Shown in pieces: positions 17,894-26,051 of a stretch of DNA of 64,000 nucleotides (positions are counted from its first letter, which is position 1; each line of letters opens with the position of its first letter). Made by a program: the position numbers and the translations under genes. The DNA comes from Akkermansiaceae bacterium UBA2381 (GTDB lineage Bacteria; Verrucomicrobiota; Verrucomicrobiia; Verrucomicrobiales; DEV007), in NCBI GenBank assembly GCA_002344215.1, contig DDSV01000036.1:12012-76011 (forward strand), in the 5' to 3' direction. The notes beneath the pieces were generated by a model. The model searched no databases. It was not told where the DNA came from and was given only the letters and a program-made list of their open reading frames with translations.

Positions 17894-18547
17894 GTGAGTG
17901 ATTATCCCGACAGCGATTGGCCATACACCTTCTACTTCAACGGACACGAGCTCCCGAAGTGGTCAGCGCAATGGCATTTTTGCTCGATCGGTGATTTCCT
18001 GAATAACTTCATTGATGATCACGAATCTGGTTGGGACGAGTTCATCAGTTTTCGGCACATTTGGCATCTCGAATGTAGGATTGACCACGTCGGCACGGTT
18101 GAGAGTGAAAATCCGGGCATCTTTTACGTTTGCGCTCAAGAGATCCTCAGGGTGATGGTCCTACACCGCGACAAGATCATCGAGACCATAGGATCGCGCG
18201 ACATTGAGGACGCGGCTGCCGAGGACGTGTTTCTCGAAATCGTCGAAGGTCTGGCCAAGATGCTTGAATTTAGTTCTCGAGAAAGCTGCGCTTTTTGGAC
18301 CAGTGGTTACGATGAAGATCGGCAGCGTGTTCTTGATTGGATGCGACGAAGCAGGCTGCCACGTGACCATCCTGAGTTTGTTGAGAGCCCACATCAGACG
18401 CATCGTATATCGGAGCGGGTTCTCCGGGCAGGATTTCAGCTTTCAGAATTAAGGAGCTTAGCGCAAAGGGGACCCTTGGATAATCGACTTCGTCAGATCG
18501 TTGACCAACTCCCGGATGTGACGGAACACTTGTTCACGTCGGATTAG
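17894..18547 (+). CDS. Hypothetical protein (217 aa)
   Basis: A soluble acidic protein that starts with GTG two bases after the preceding stop and reads MSDYPDSDWPYTFYFNG. Helical segments such as CAQEILRVMVLHRDKIIETIG and DVFLEIVEGLAKMLEF dominate. No domain is recognised. The spacing to the 397-residue gene suggests a two-gene unit, reminiscent of toxin/immunity or regulator pairs, but there is no catalytic motif to support that. Confidence 0.6.
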   Translation: MSDYPDSDWPYTFYFNGHELPKWSAQWHFCSIGDFLNNFIDDHESGWDEFISFRHIWHLECRIDHVGTVESENPGIFYVCAQEILRVMVLHRDKIIETIGSRDIEDAAAEDVFLEIVEGLAKMLEFSSRESCAFWTSGYDEDRQRVLDWMRRSRLPRDHPEFVESPHQTHRISERVLRAGFQLSELRSLAQRGPLDNRLRQIVDQLPDVTEHLFTSD

Positions 18548-18589
18548 CGGAGGGTCATCCGTTGTAACCAAAAGTTTCCTCCCGAAACC

Positions 18590-18856
18590 ATGAAAAGTTT
18601 TGCCGAGCCAGCCCAGATTGCGTGGGCGTTAATTTGGCGCTCGACGCTTCTTGCTCCGATTTTCCTGATCTTCTACGTCATCGCAATCGCCTCGTGGATC
18701 GGTCGATTCTACCTTCCAGTGCTGATCATCATCTCGGTATGGGTTCATGATTGGCCCTTTATTGGAATCTACGGTGTTTCCTGGGTTCTCTCTCTGGCGC
18801 TTTGGAGGTGGAGGCGCTTTCGACTTCTCTGGGAGGCTCCGCCTTCTCTTCTTTGA
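18590..18856 (+). CDS. Small membrane protein (88 aa)
   Basis: A short protein with two or three predicted membrane helices: about 12-36 (ALIWRSTLLAPIFLIFYVIA), 42-53 (YLPVLIIISVWV) and 58-72 (IGIYGVSWVLSLALW). A basic WRWRRFR stretch then marks a probable cytoplasmic side. No family is recognised. It lies in the plus-strand row of orphans and is followed by repeat family 2, copy B. Confidence 0.55.
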   Translation: MKSFAEPAQIAWALIWRSTLLAPIFLIFYVIAIASWIGRFYLPVLIIISVWVHDWPFIGIYGVSWVLSLALWRWRRFRLLWEAPPSLL

Positions 18857-18899
18857 AAGAACGCCGCTGACGTTTACGGGCACAACTTGCATCGCTGCC

Positions 18900-19007
18900 A
18901 ATCCTCAGCCCGTTTTGGGTTGATCATGGTCCCGCCAGTCGATACGATTTCCCCGCCATCCGCATCCGCCCTCCGCCGGTATCGGCTGGCATTTGACGCT
19001 CGCTGAG
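18900..19007 (+). repeat. Intergenic repeat family 2, copy B (two-armed palindrome)
   Basis: The outer arms CTCAGC (18904-18909) and GCTGAG (19002-19007) are complementary. The inner arms GCCAGTCGATAC (18934-18945) and GTATCGGCTGGC (18979-18990) match in 11 of 12 positions. The element ends 2 bases before the ATG of the next gene. Nested arms with unequal spacers recall attC sites. Confidence 0.6.
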
Positions 19008-19009
19008 AA

Positions 19010-19432
19010 ATGACCGCAATCGAGAAGATCGAAAGCAAGTTGAGGAAGTATCCCTCTGCGCAATTTTCAGTTTCAGGTGACATGATCACAGTCCAACCGA
19101 CAGACTCCGAAGGTTTCTCAGTTTGGCTTACTGAAAAGAGGCCTGGGTACACTGTGGGTTACGATGGGTGGCACGATGAATTTGAAGATGAGGAAGACGC
19201 CCTCGCGGCCTTTGACTTCGGTCTCAGCGAGGATTGCCGTTTGAAGGTGATCCAGCGCGGAGAGATAGATTGCGCATGGATCGTCGAAGGGAGAGATGCG
19301 GATGGTCGATGGAGTGGAGACAGCACGACAGGTCTCCTTTTCACACCATTCTGGAAGAAGCGGAAGACGATTTATCGACAAAACCACTTAATAGCTGATG
19401 CCGAACGAACATTGGATGGCAACAACCTCTAG
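19010..19432 (+). CDS. Hypothetical protein (140 aa)
   Basis: A small soluble protein starting MTAIEKIESKLRKYPSAQFSV. Short beta strands containing GDMITVQPTDSEGFSVWL and YTVGYDGWHDEFEDEEDALAAFDFGLSED indicate a compact alpha/beta fold, and the C-terminus has FTPFWKKRKTIYRQN. Proteins of this general appearance recur in cassette arrays and next to immunity genes, but I cannot name a family. The start follows directly after the palindromic repeat. Confidence 0.6.
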   Translation: MTAIEKIESKLRKYPSAQFSVSGDMITVQPTDSEGFSVWLTEKRPGYTVGYDGWHDEFEDEEDALAAFDFGLSEDCRLKVIQRGEIDCAWIVEGRDADGRWSGDSTTGLLFTPFWKKRKTIYRQNHLIADAERTLDGNNL

Positions 19433-19538
19433 CCCCTCGTTTTTCGATGCTCCGTCTTGATTCAACTTCTCCAACGCTAACAGCGCTGGCGGCCGTCAGG
19501 CGGGGTACGATCGTTTAAATGTCCTACTACCACAATCT

Positions 19539-20048
19539 ATGCCGATCACGATCACTCTGAATCTAAGCCCCGAGACCCTCGCCGAGGGAAGTCGTGCTCA
19601 CCGTGATTTGCAGGCAAGGTTGTTTTTTCGCGTCTTTCTGAACCTGTTTCGAATTGTCACGGTCGTCGTAGGCTATCATTGGTTTGTGCATCGAGATACG
19701 ATGCTCTTCGGATTGGCCCTCATGCTTTTCGGAGTCTATCCATTCGTCCAGCCCTTTATCAATCGGTGGCGGATTGAACGGCGATTCCGTCAGCATCCAG
19801 AACTTTATGAGGTGAGCACATGGACTTTCGACGACGCCGGCGTTAGTAGCTCGGCTGATTCTGCGTCGTCCTCAGCGCATTGGAAATCTATGACTGCGAT
19901 TGCTTCCGTTCGTGGCGGCATCATGCTGTATGCATTTCCGAGTGTCTACAACTGGTTTCCCGCATCCTGTTTCAAGAGCCCTGAGCAGGTGCGAGAGATT
20001 ATTGACATGGCCGTTGCCGGAGGCATCACATCACATCGCAACGTATGA
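19539..20048 (+). CDS. YcxB-like membrane protein
   Basis: A 169-residue protein with two membrane helices at about 29-46 (FFRVFLNLFRIVTVVVGYHW) and 53-70 (MLFGLALMLFGVYPFVQPF). A soluble C-terminal domain follows, with the YcxB signature: a TWTFDDAGVSSS strand, HWKSMTAIASVRGGIMLY, WFPASCFKSPEQVREIID. YcxB-like proteins have no established biochemical role and often sit in orphan or immunity-type loci. It ends 190 bases before the NAD operon. Confidence 0.7.
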   Translation: MPITITLNLSPETLAEGSRAHRDLQARLFFRVFLNLFRIVTVVVGYHWFVHRDTMLFGLALMLFGVYPFVQPFINRWRIERRFRQHPELYEVSTWTFDDAGVSSSADSASSSAHWKSMTAIASVRGGIMLYAFPSVYNWFPASCFKSPEQVREIIDMAVAGGITSHRNV

Positions 20049-20197
20049 GCCGCTCTTCCACGAACGACGCTCCGCAAGATGCGGCGGGGCAAACCATGAC
20101 GTTTTCGTGCGTACAGCGCCGCTACGATCAATAAGAAGATGGAGAGTTCGTCGAGGGGCGATTCCCATGGGGAGGAGAGCCATTCTCGAAACGGGAG

Positions 20198-20226
20198 TTG
20201 ACTTCGTGTAAAAAAGACACAAACAT
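20198..20226 (+). promoter_or_regulatory. Promoter with candidate NrtR operator
   Basis: TTGACT (20198-20203) is a good -35 box, and AAACAT (20221-20226) would be a weak -10 at 17-base spacing. Between them, GTGT (20206-20209) and ACAC (20217-20220) form an inverted repeat with a 7-base spacer, placed so that a bound repressor would block RNA polymerase. The first downstream gene encodes an NrtR-type regulator, so autoregulation is likely. Confidence 0.45.
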
Positions 20227-20239
20227 AGAGCAGAAACTG

Positions 20240-20926
20240 ATGACATACACCTACGAGTATCCGAGACCGGCGCTGACAGTGGACTGTGTTGTCTTCGGCT
20301 TCGATGGTTCGGGTCTCCAAGTGTTGCTGATCCGGCGCGGGGTAGAGCCCTTTGCTGGATCGTGGGCACTTCCGGGAGGCTTCGTGCAGATGGAGGAAAA
20401 TCTGGAAACGGCGGCGCGGCGTGAACTGGAGGAGGAAACCGGACTGAAGGGAGTCTTCCTGGAGCAACTCTGTACTTTCGGCGATCCGGGGCGGGATCCG
20501 CGCGGGCGGGTCGTGAGTGTGGCCTTCTTTGCCTTGGTTCAACCTGACCAGCATCCGGCTAGGGGCGATACCGATGCGAGCGATGCGAAATGGTTCGAGG
20601 CGGGCAAACTGCCCCCGCTGGCCTTCGATCACGCGTCGATCCTCGGTGCGGCTCTGGAGCGATTGCGGGGGAAAATCCGCTATCAGCCAGTGGGTTTCGA
20701 ATTGCTTCCAAAGCGCTTCACCCTGGCGCAGTTGCAGACGCTTTACGAAGCGATCCTGGACCGTCCTCTGGACAAGCGGAACTTCCGCAAGAAGCTGCTC
20801 TCCTTCGATTTTCTGGTACCGCTCGACGACTACTCAGGCGGCGCGCATCGCCCGGCTCGCCTCCACCGTTTTGATCGCAGAAAGTACGAGGCACTCGCCA
20901 GAAAGGGGTTCCTATTCGAGTTATGA
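20240..20926 (+). CDS. nrtR: NrtR-type Nudix transcriptional regulator
   Basis: A 228-residue protein with an N-terminal Nudix domain. The Nudix box GGFVQMEENLETAARRELEE continuing into ETGL fits Gx5Ex7REUxEExGU. It is followed by a winged-helix region (KRFTLAQLQTLYEAIL, KRNFRKKLLSFDFL). NrtR proteins bind ADP-ribose or related NAD metabolites and repress NAD biosynthesis genes. The start was put at the ATG giving MTYTYEYPRP; the upstream in-frame TTG is part of the probable -35 box. It is the first gene of a ten-gene operon and overlaps pncB by 4 bases. Confidence 0.9.
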   Translation: MTYTYEYPRPALTVDCVVFGFDGSGLQVLLIRRGVEPFAGSWALPGGFVQMEENLETAARRELEEETGLKGVFLEQLCTFGDPGRDPRGRVVSVAFFALVQPDQHPARGDTDASDAKWFEAGKLPPLAFDHASILGAALERLRGKIRYQPVGFELLPKRFTLAQLQTLYEAILDRPLDKRNFRKKLLSFDFLVPLDDYSGGAHRPARLHRFDRRKYEALARKGFLFEL

Positions 20927-22389
20927 TCACTCACAGTCCACTGCAGACCGATCTCTATCAGCTCACCATGGCAGCCGCCTATTGGCATGCAGGCAAGGCG
21001 GAGCAGGAGAGTGTGTTCCATCTGTTCTTCCGTCGCCTGCCTTTCCTCGGCGGATATGCGATTGCAGCGGGGCTGGAGCCCGCGCTGGAATGGATGGAGG
21101 CGTTCCGCTTCCGAAAGGAGGAACTCGAATACTTGGCGGGCCTACGCACGAAAGTCGACACGCCGCTCTTTCGAAGAGACTTCCTTAATTACCTTGGCGA
21201 GCTGCGGCTGAAGCTGGATATCGATGCGATTCCGGAAGGTGAAGCGGTCTTCGCCCATGAGCCGCTGTTGCGGGTGGAGGGACCGATCCTGCACGCGCAA
21301 CTGGTGGAGACGGCACTACTCAATATCCTGAACTTCCAGACTCTGGTGGCCACGAAGGCGGCGCGGATATGTGGGGCGGCGGCTGGCGGACCGGTGATCG
21401 AATTTGGCTACCGCCGCGCGCAGGGACCGGATGGAGGACTCTCGGCGAGTCGTGCCGCCTGTATCGGCGGGTGCAAGGGCACCTCGAACGTGCTGGCCGG
21501 GCAACGCTATGGCCTGCCGGTTCTGGGCACTCACGCACACTCGTGGGTGATGTCCTTTGATGATGAGAGCGAGGCCTTCGATCGCTATGCGGAAGCGATG
21601 CCCGATAATTCGACCTTGCTGGTGGATACCTACGACACACTGGGCGGGGTGGATCATGCGATCACGACGGCACGACTGCTGCGCCAGCGCGGGCATGAGC
21701 TAAACGGGATCCGACTCGATTCGGGCGACCTTGCGTGGCTGAGCCAGCAAGCCCGCGCTAAGCTGGATGCGGCTGGCTTTCCGGAGGTGAAGATCGTCGC
21801 AAGCAATGACCTCGACGAACACATCATCGAGAGCCTGAGGCATCAGGGGGCACGGATCGACATCTGGGGTGTCGGGACGAACCTGGTGACTGCAGCCGAC
21901 CAGCCGGCACTGGGGGGTGTTTACAAATTGGGGGCCCTGCGGAGCGAGGACGGAACCTGGCAACCGCGGATCAAGTTGAGTGAACAAATGGCCAAGAGCT
22001 CGATCCCGGGACGCTTGCAAGTGCGACGTTTCGAAGAGAACGGATTGCTGATGGCGGATGCCATCTACGATTTGGATCGTGGCATACCGGACGAGCAAGT
22101 GGAGATCGTCGATCCGGGTGATACTAGCCGCAGCAAGCTCATCCCGGCGGGCACGGCATTCCACGATGTGTTGCAGCCGGTAATGAGGGACGGGAAGAGG
22201 GTTACCGCACCCGAGCTTTTGGACATGATCCGCTCACGCTGCAAGGAGACAGTAGCGAAGCTACACCCGGGGACCACACGTCTCGTGAATCCCCATACTT
22301 TCCCTGCGGGCCTCGAGCAAGGACTGCATGACGCGCGGGAACTGCTCCTGGCCGAGTATCGCCAAAAAAGAGGAAAGGTAGTTCCATGA
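20923..22389 (+). CDS. pncB: Nicotinate phosphoribosyltransferase
   Basis: A 488-residue enzyme converting nicotinate and PRPP to nicotinate mononucleotide, the entry step of NAD salvage from nicotinate. Family features are an N-terminal LQTDLYQLTMAAAYWHAGK, FQTLVATKAARICGAA, an EFGYRRAQGPDG loop, CKGTSNVLAGQRYGLPVLGTHAHSW with the catalytic His region, and GIRLDSGDLAWLS. Length is normal. It is coupled to nrtR and kptA by ATGA overlaps. Confidence 0.95.
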   Translation: MITHSPLQTDLYQLTMAAAYWHAGKAEQESVFHLFFRRLPFLGGYAIAAGLEPALEWMEAFRFRKEELEYLAGLRTKVDTPLFRRDFLNYLGELRLKLDIDAIPEGEAVFAHEPLLRVEGPILHAQLVETALLNILNFQTLVATKAARICGAAAGGPVIEFGYRRAQGPDGGLSASRAACIGGCKGTSNVLAGQRYGLPVLGTHAHSWVMSFDDESEAFDRYAEAMPDNSTLLVDTYDTLGGVDHAITTARLLRQRGHELNGIRLDSGDLAWLSQQARAKLDAAGFPEVKIVASNDLDEHIIESLRHQGARIDIWGVGTNLVTAADQPALGGVYKLGALRSEDGTWQPRIKLSEQMAKSSIPGRLQVRRFEENGLLMADAIYDLDRGIPDEQVEIVDPGDTSRSKLIPAGTAFHDVLQPVMRDGKRVTAPELLDMIRSRCKETVAKLHPGTTRLVNPHTFPAGLEQGLHDARELLLAEYRQKRGKVVP

Positions 22390-22922
22390 AAATAAAAGAT
22401 ATCAGCAAGTTCCTGAGCCTCGTGCTGCGGCATGAGCCGGGAAGAATTGGCATCACACTGGATGAAAACGGGTGGACGGATTGCCGCGAACTTATCGAAG
22501 CGGCAGGTCGTCATGGCATGTCGTTTAACTACGAGACCTTGGTGGAGGTCGTGCACACCAATGACAAGCAACGCTTCTCCTTCAGCGAGGACGGCAAGCG
22601 CATCCGGGCGAACCAGGGGCACTCGGTGACGGTGGACCTTTCCCTGGAACCGCAGGTTCCGCCGGAGTTCCTCTATCACGGCACGGTAGCGAAGTTCCTC
22701 GACTCGATCCGCGGCGGCGGCCTTCACAAAGGTGAGAGACACCACGTGCACCTAAGCCCCGATCTGGTGACAGCCACGAAAGTAGGGGCGCGCCGTGGCA
22801 AGCCGGTGATCCTCTCCATCCGCGCTGCGGAGATTTCGGCGGCGGGGCAACCTTTTTATGTTACCGCAAATGGCGTGTGGCTGACCGATGCGGTGCCGCC
22901 GGAGTTCATCGACTTTCCATGA
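22386..22922 (+). CDS. kptA: RNA 2'-phosphotransferase Tpt1/KptA
   Basis: A 178-residue Tpt1/KptA enzyme, which removes an internal RNA 2'-phosphate using NAD and yields ADP-ribose 1'',2''-cyclic phosphate. Motifs are KFLSLVLRHEP, DENGWTDCRELI, RIRANQGHSV, FLYHGT and RGKPVILSIRA, giving the conserved Arg-His-Arg-Arg set. The N-terminal lobe and C-terminal ADP-ribosyltransferase-like lobe are both complete. Its place in an NAD operon fits consumption of NAD and production of an ADP-ribose species handled by the macrodomain and glycohydrolase genes downstream. Confidence 0.93.
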   Translation: MKIKDISKFLSLVLRHEPGRIGITLDENGWTDCRELIEAAGRHGMSFNYETLVEVVHTNDKQRFSFSEDGKRIRANQGHSVTVDLSLEPQVPPEFLYHGTVAKFLDSIRGGGLHKGERHHVHLSPDLVTATKVGARRGKPVILSIRAAEISAAGQPFYVTANGVWLTDAVPPEFIDFP

Positions 22923-23566
22923 AGCTGGCACCCTATAGCGAGATAGAAGCGACTTGGCCCGGCAGCGGGCGCCACATCCTGGCGAGCCATGATGCAGATT
23001 CGGTGGTGGTCTACCAGGCCTACCGGCCGGGGATAGGGGAGCATGCGGCGAGATATCAGCGCTTCGGCGGGGATTTCAGCTTTGGCCGCATGAGCTGGAT
23101 CAAACCCAATTTCCTGTGGATGATGTATCGCTCAGGCTGGGGTACGAAGGAAGGACAGGAGGTCACATTGGCGATCACGATCCCCCGGAGCTTGTTCGAT
23201 GAGATTCTGGCGGTCGCTGTGCCGTCCTCCTTTGATGGTTCGCGGGATCGCGATCCTGACAACTGGAAGGGTTCCTTGGCGTCTTCCGAGGTGCGGCTCC
23301 AGTGGGATCCGGATCATGCGCCGGATGGCAGCTCTTTGCAGCGCCGGGCCGTGCAGCTTGGTCTGCGCGGAGAGATCTTGCGCCGATATGCGGAGCGCGA
23401 GGTCATTGCGATTGAGGATATTTCCGCCTTCGTCGCAGAACAGCGCGGATACCAGCGAGAACCCGACAAGCTGATGGTGCCCGCGGAAACGATCTATTGG
23501 CCACATCGTGAAGACGCTGCGGAGAATATCAGGATGGATTCGTGGGAGGCGAAGCCCGGGCCATGA
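22919..23566 (+). CDS. DUF4291 family protein
   Basis: A 215-residue protein matching DUF4291. Visible blocks are VVVYQAYRPGIGEHAARYQRFGG, MSWIKPNFLWMMYRSGW and VRLQWDPDHAPDG, then LQRRAVQLGLRG near the end. The ATG overlaps the kptA stop by 4 bases. The family has no proven activity; comparative-genomic work on NAD-using pathways placed it with ADP-ribose enzymes. Conserved Tyr, Arg, Lys and Trp residues suggest an enzyme acting on nucleic acid or ADP-ribose adducts, which is inference. Confidence 0.88.
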   Translation: MKLAPYSEIEATWPGSGRHILASHDADSVVVYQAYRPGIGEHAARYQRFGGDFSFGRMSWIKPNFLWMMYRSGWGTKEGQEVTLAITIPRSLFDEILAVAVPSSFDGSRDRDPDNWKGSLASSEVRLQWDPDHAPDGSSLQRRAVQLGLRGEILRRYAEREVIAIEDISAFVAEQRGYQREPDKLMVPAETIYWPHREDAAENIRMDSWEAKPGP

Positions 23567-24579
23567 AAGAGACACTATCATCCTGCCTCCTTGGGGGCGC
23601 ACTTGGCGATTCATTGGGACTGGCCGCGGAAGGTTTGAGCGCTATGCGCATTGCCCGGATTTGGCCAACAACACTCCGGCATCGCCTCTGCGGGAATCGA
23701 GGCATGGTCAGCGACGATACGGAGCATGCGGTGATGACAGCACTTTCGCTGAGAGGTCATGCGGATGATCCCGAGGAATTCGCCCGAGCACTCGCCAAGC
23801 GTCTGCGCTGGTGGTTTGCCGGTGTGCCTGCCGGAGTGGGTTTGGCGACTGCGCGCTCTATTCTCAAGCTCTGGTGCGGAGTGAACCCGTCGCGTAGCGG
23901 CGTATGGTCGGCGGGGAATGGTCCGTTGATGCGCGCGCCGGTGGTCGGGGTGACCTTTTCCGAAGACCGCGATAGGCGCTTAGCTTTCACTGACGTATCG
24001 ACTCGAATCACGCATTCCGATCCGCGCGCGGGAGAAGCCGCAAGAATGATTGCCGAGGCCTGCGCGATGGCGACAGAGAACTCGCATGACGAAAACGTGA
24101 TCGTGAATGCTCTGGAGCACTTGGCGGAGAGTCAGGAGATGAAGTTCCGTTTTGTCCAGTTGCGTGAGGCACTGGATAGAGGCGAGAGCGTGGGAGACAT
24201 GGCTGATCGCATCGGCAGGCGGGCCGGATATGTGAGCGGGTTTGCTCCAGACACGGCAGGAGTTGCATTGTTCGCGTGGCTGCGACACCGCGGGGATTTT
24301 CGAGCGACGGTGGAGGCCGTGGTGTCGGCGGGTGGCGATACGGATACGGTTGCCTTCGTTGCGGGCTCACTGGCCGGGATCGACGTCGGCCGTGAGGGCA
24401 TGCCGGAAGAGTGGATCACCGGACTGCGGGATTGGCCGATCCAAGGAGGCTTTCTCCGTAAGGTGGCCGGAGGAGACAAAGTCAGCTATCCCGTCTGGCC
24501 ACTCTCGCTGGCGAGGAATAGTTTCTTTTTGATGGTCGTGCTGGCCCATGTCTTTCGCCGTGTGTTACCACCGTACTGA
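23563..24579 (+). CDS. ADP-ribosylglycohydrolase (ARH family)
   Basis: A 338-residue ARH-family hydrolase that removes ADP-ribose from acceptors. Metal-binding motifs are present: LGGALGDSLGLAAEGL near the N-terminus, VSDDTEHAVM, GNGPLMRAPV, and AGGDTDTVAFVAGSLAG in the C-terminal part. The start at MKETLSSC overlaps the DUF4291 stop in ATGA. The acceptor could be protein, nucleic acid or the product of a neighbouring enzyme. Confidence 0.92.
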   Translation: MKETLSSCLLGGALGDSLGLAAEGLSAMRIARIWPTTLRHRLCGNRGMVSDDTEHAVMTALSLRGHADDPEEFARALAKRLRWWFAGVPAGVGLATARSILKLWCGVNPSRSGVWSAGNGPLMRAPVVGVTFSEDRDRRLAFTDVSTRITHSDPRAGEAARMIAEACAMATENSHDENVIVNALEHLAESQEMKFRFVQLREALDRGESVGDMADRIGRRAGYVSGFAPDTAGVALFAWLRHRGDFRATVEAVVSAGGDTDTVAFVAGSLAGIDVGREGMPEEWITGLRDWPIQGGFLRKVAGGDKVSYPVWPLSLARNSFFLMVVLAHVFRRVLPPY

Positions 24580-24585
24580 GCATTC

Positions 24586-24927
24586 ATGACTACCACCCTA
24601 TATCGTCCGGTGGGGCCGGAGGAGCTGAAGCTGATCGAAGACAGTGGCTGGAGTGCCTTTCCACCACGGTTACCGGATCAGCCGATCTTTTATCCCGTTA
24701 CCAATGAATCCTATGCGATCCAGATCGCGCGCGACTGGAATGTCCCGGCATCTGGGTCTGGCTTCGTGACGCGTTTCGACGTGGAGACAGAGTATCTGAG
24801 GCGCTTCCCGGTAGAGACCGTTGGAGGGCGGGAGCACACCGAGTTGTGGGTGCCGGCTGAGGAACTGGAGGAGTTCAACCGCCACATCGTGGGTAAGATA
24901 GAGGTCACGAAAAGGTTTCCGGAATGA
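24586..24927 (+). CDS. Small NAD-operon protein (113 aa)
   Basis: A compact alpha/beta protein with blocks LYRPVGPEELKLIEDSGWSAFPPR, QPIFYPVTNESYAIQIARDWN, GFVTRFDVETEYLRRF and EHTELWVPAEELEEFN. Similar small proteins are commonly found next to ADP-ribosylglycohydrolases and carry names such as ADP-ribosylation/crystallin J1, probably taken from the neighbour. Function unproven. Its Arg, Tyr and Glu arrangement resembles a minimal ADP-ribosyltransferase-like sheet, and a role in binding ADP-ribosylated substrates is plausible. It overlaps the macrodomain gene by 4 bases. Confidence 0.75.
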   Translation: MTTTLYRPVGPEELKLIEDSGWSAFPPRLPDQPIFYPVTNESYAIQIARDWNVPASGSGFVTRFDVETEYLRRFPVETVGGREHTELWVPAEELEEFNRHIVGKIEVTKRFPE

Positions 24928-25421
24928 AAGCGATTCTGGGAGACATCACGAAACTGGAGGTTGATGCCATCGTCAATGCCGCCAACTCCAGCCTGCTCGG
25001 GGGTGGCGGTGTCGATGGCGCGATTCATCGGGCGGCCGGACCGGAGCTGGTGCACGAGTGCCGTTTATTGCACGGCTGCAAAACCGGTCAGGCTGAGATC
25101 ACCAGGGGATATCGTCTGCCTGCAAAGCATGTGATCCACACCGTGGGTCCGGTGTGGAATGGCGGCGACAAGCGCGAAGCAGAACTATTGGCGGGCTGCT
25201 ACCGACAGTCGCTCGAACTCGCGGTGAAGCATTCTTTGAAATCGATCGCCTTTCCCTCCATCAGCACCGGAATCTTCGGCTATCCCATCGCGGAGGCCGC
25301 GGCCATCGCCGTGAAGACGGCTCGTGAATTTATAAAGGAACATCCCCTGGAGGTAGTCTTCTGCTGCTTCTCGGGAAGGGACCTCGCGATCTATCAAGCC
25401 GAACTGGTCAAGGAGTTATGA
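24924..25421 (+). CDS. Macrodomain ADP-ribose hydrolase
   Basis: A 165-residue stand-alone macrodomain of the MacroD/YmdB type. Visible motifs are ILGDITKLEVDAIVNAANSS, LLGGGGVDGAIHRAAGPEL, HVIHTVGPVWNGG and AFPSISTGIFGYP. This type deacetylates O-acetyl-ADP-ribose and removes mono-ADP-ribose from acidic residues. The GGGGVDGAIHRA loop with Asp and His is intact. It is coupled to both neighbours by ATGA overlaps. Confidence 0.94.
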   Translation: MKAILGDITKLEVDAIVNAANSSLLGGGGVDGAIHRAAGPELVHECRLLHGCKTGQAEITRGYRLPAKHVIHTVGPVWNGGDKREAELLAGCYRQSLELAVKHSLKSIAFPSISTGIFGYPIAEAAAIAVKTAREFIKEHPLEVVFCCFSGRDLAIYQAELVKEL

Positions 25422-26050
25422 ATCCGTCGACAAACACAGACAGGCCGGGCGACCGTGCCTTAATCCTCGTCGATCTGCAGAACGACTTCCTGCCCGGTGG
25501 TGCGCTGGCGGTGACGGAGGGCGATCAGGTCATTCCGGTCGCGAACCGTTTGATGGATGACTTCGAAGTAATCGTCGCCACCCAGGACTGGCATCCACCC
25601 GATCACGGTAGCTTCGCTGCGAACCATCCCGGGAAACAACCCTATGAGAGGATCGATTTGAACGGCCTTCCCCAAGTGCTGTGGACCGTTCATTGTGTGC
25701 AAGGCACGCCCGGTGCGGACTTTGCTCCCGGACTGCGGGTCGATCGGATCACGAAGGTCTTCCGCAAGGGAACAGATCCGGAAATCGATAGCTATAGCGG
25801 TTTCTACGATAACGGGCATCGCAAATCCACCGGCCTCGGCGAATGGCTGCGCGAGCAGGGAGTGAAGCGCCTGACGCTTTGTGGTCTGGCCACGGACTAC
25901 TGCGTGAAATTCACCGCCCTGGATGCACTGGTGGAAGGTTTCGAAGTAACGCTTCATCTTCCTGCCAGCCGCGGAGTGGAATTGGCACCCGGCGATGTGG
26001 ATGAGGCAGTGGCAGAGATGAGATCGAACGGTGTGATAATCGAAGACTGA
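25418..26050 (+). CDS. pncA: Nicotinamidase
   Basis: A 210-residue isochorismatase-fold amidase that converts nicotinamide to nicotinate, feeding the pncB product upstream. Visible are ILVDLQNDFLPGGAL (Asp19), the metal-binding TQDWHPPDHGSF, an FRKGTDPEIDSYSGF lysine segment and CGLATDYCVKFTA with the nucleophilic Cys. All three catalytic residues are present. The start overlaps the macrodomain stop. Confidence 0.95.
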   Translation: MNPSTNTDRPGDRALILVDLQNDFLPGGALAVTEGDQVIPVANRLMDDFEVIVATQDWHPPDHGSFAANHPGKQPYERIDLNGLPQVLWTVHCVQGTPGADFAPGLRVDRITKVFRKGTDPEIDSYSGFYDNGHRKSTGLGEWLREQGVKRLTLCGLATDYCVKFTALDALVEGFEVTLHLPASRGVELAPGDVDEAVAEMRSNGVIIED

Positions 26051-26051
26051 G

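Noticed and set aside
20198..20239. TTG start for NrtR, 14 codons upstream
   Set aside because: The TTG is part of a probable -35 box and the extra residues are not NrtR-like.
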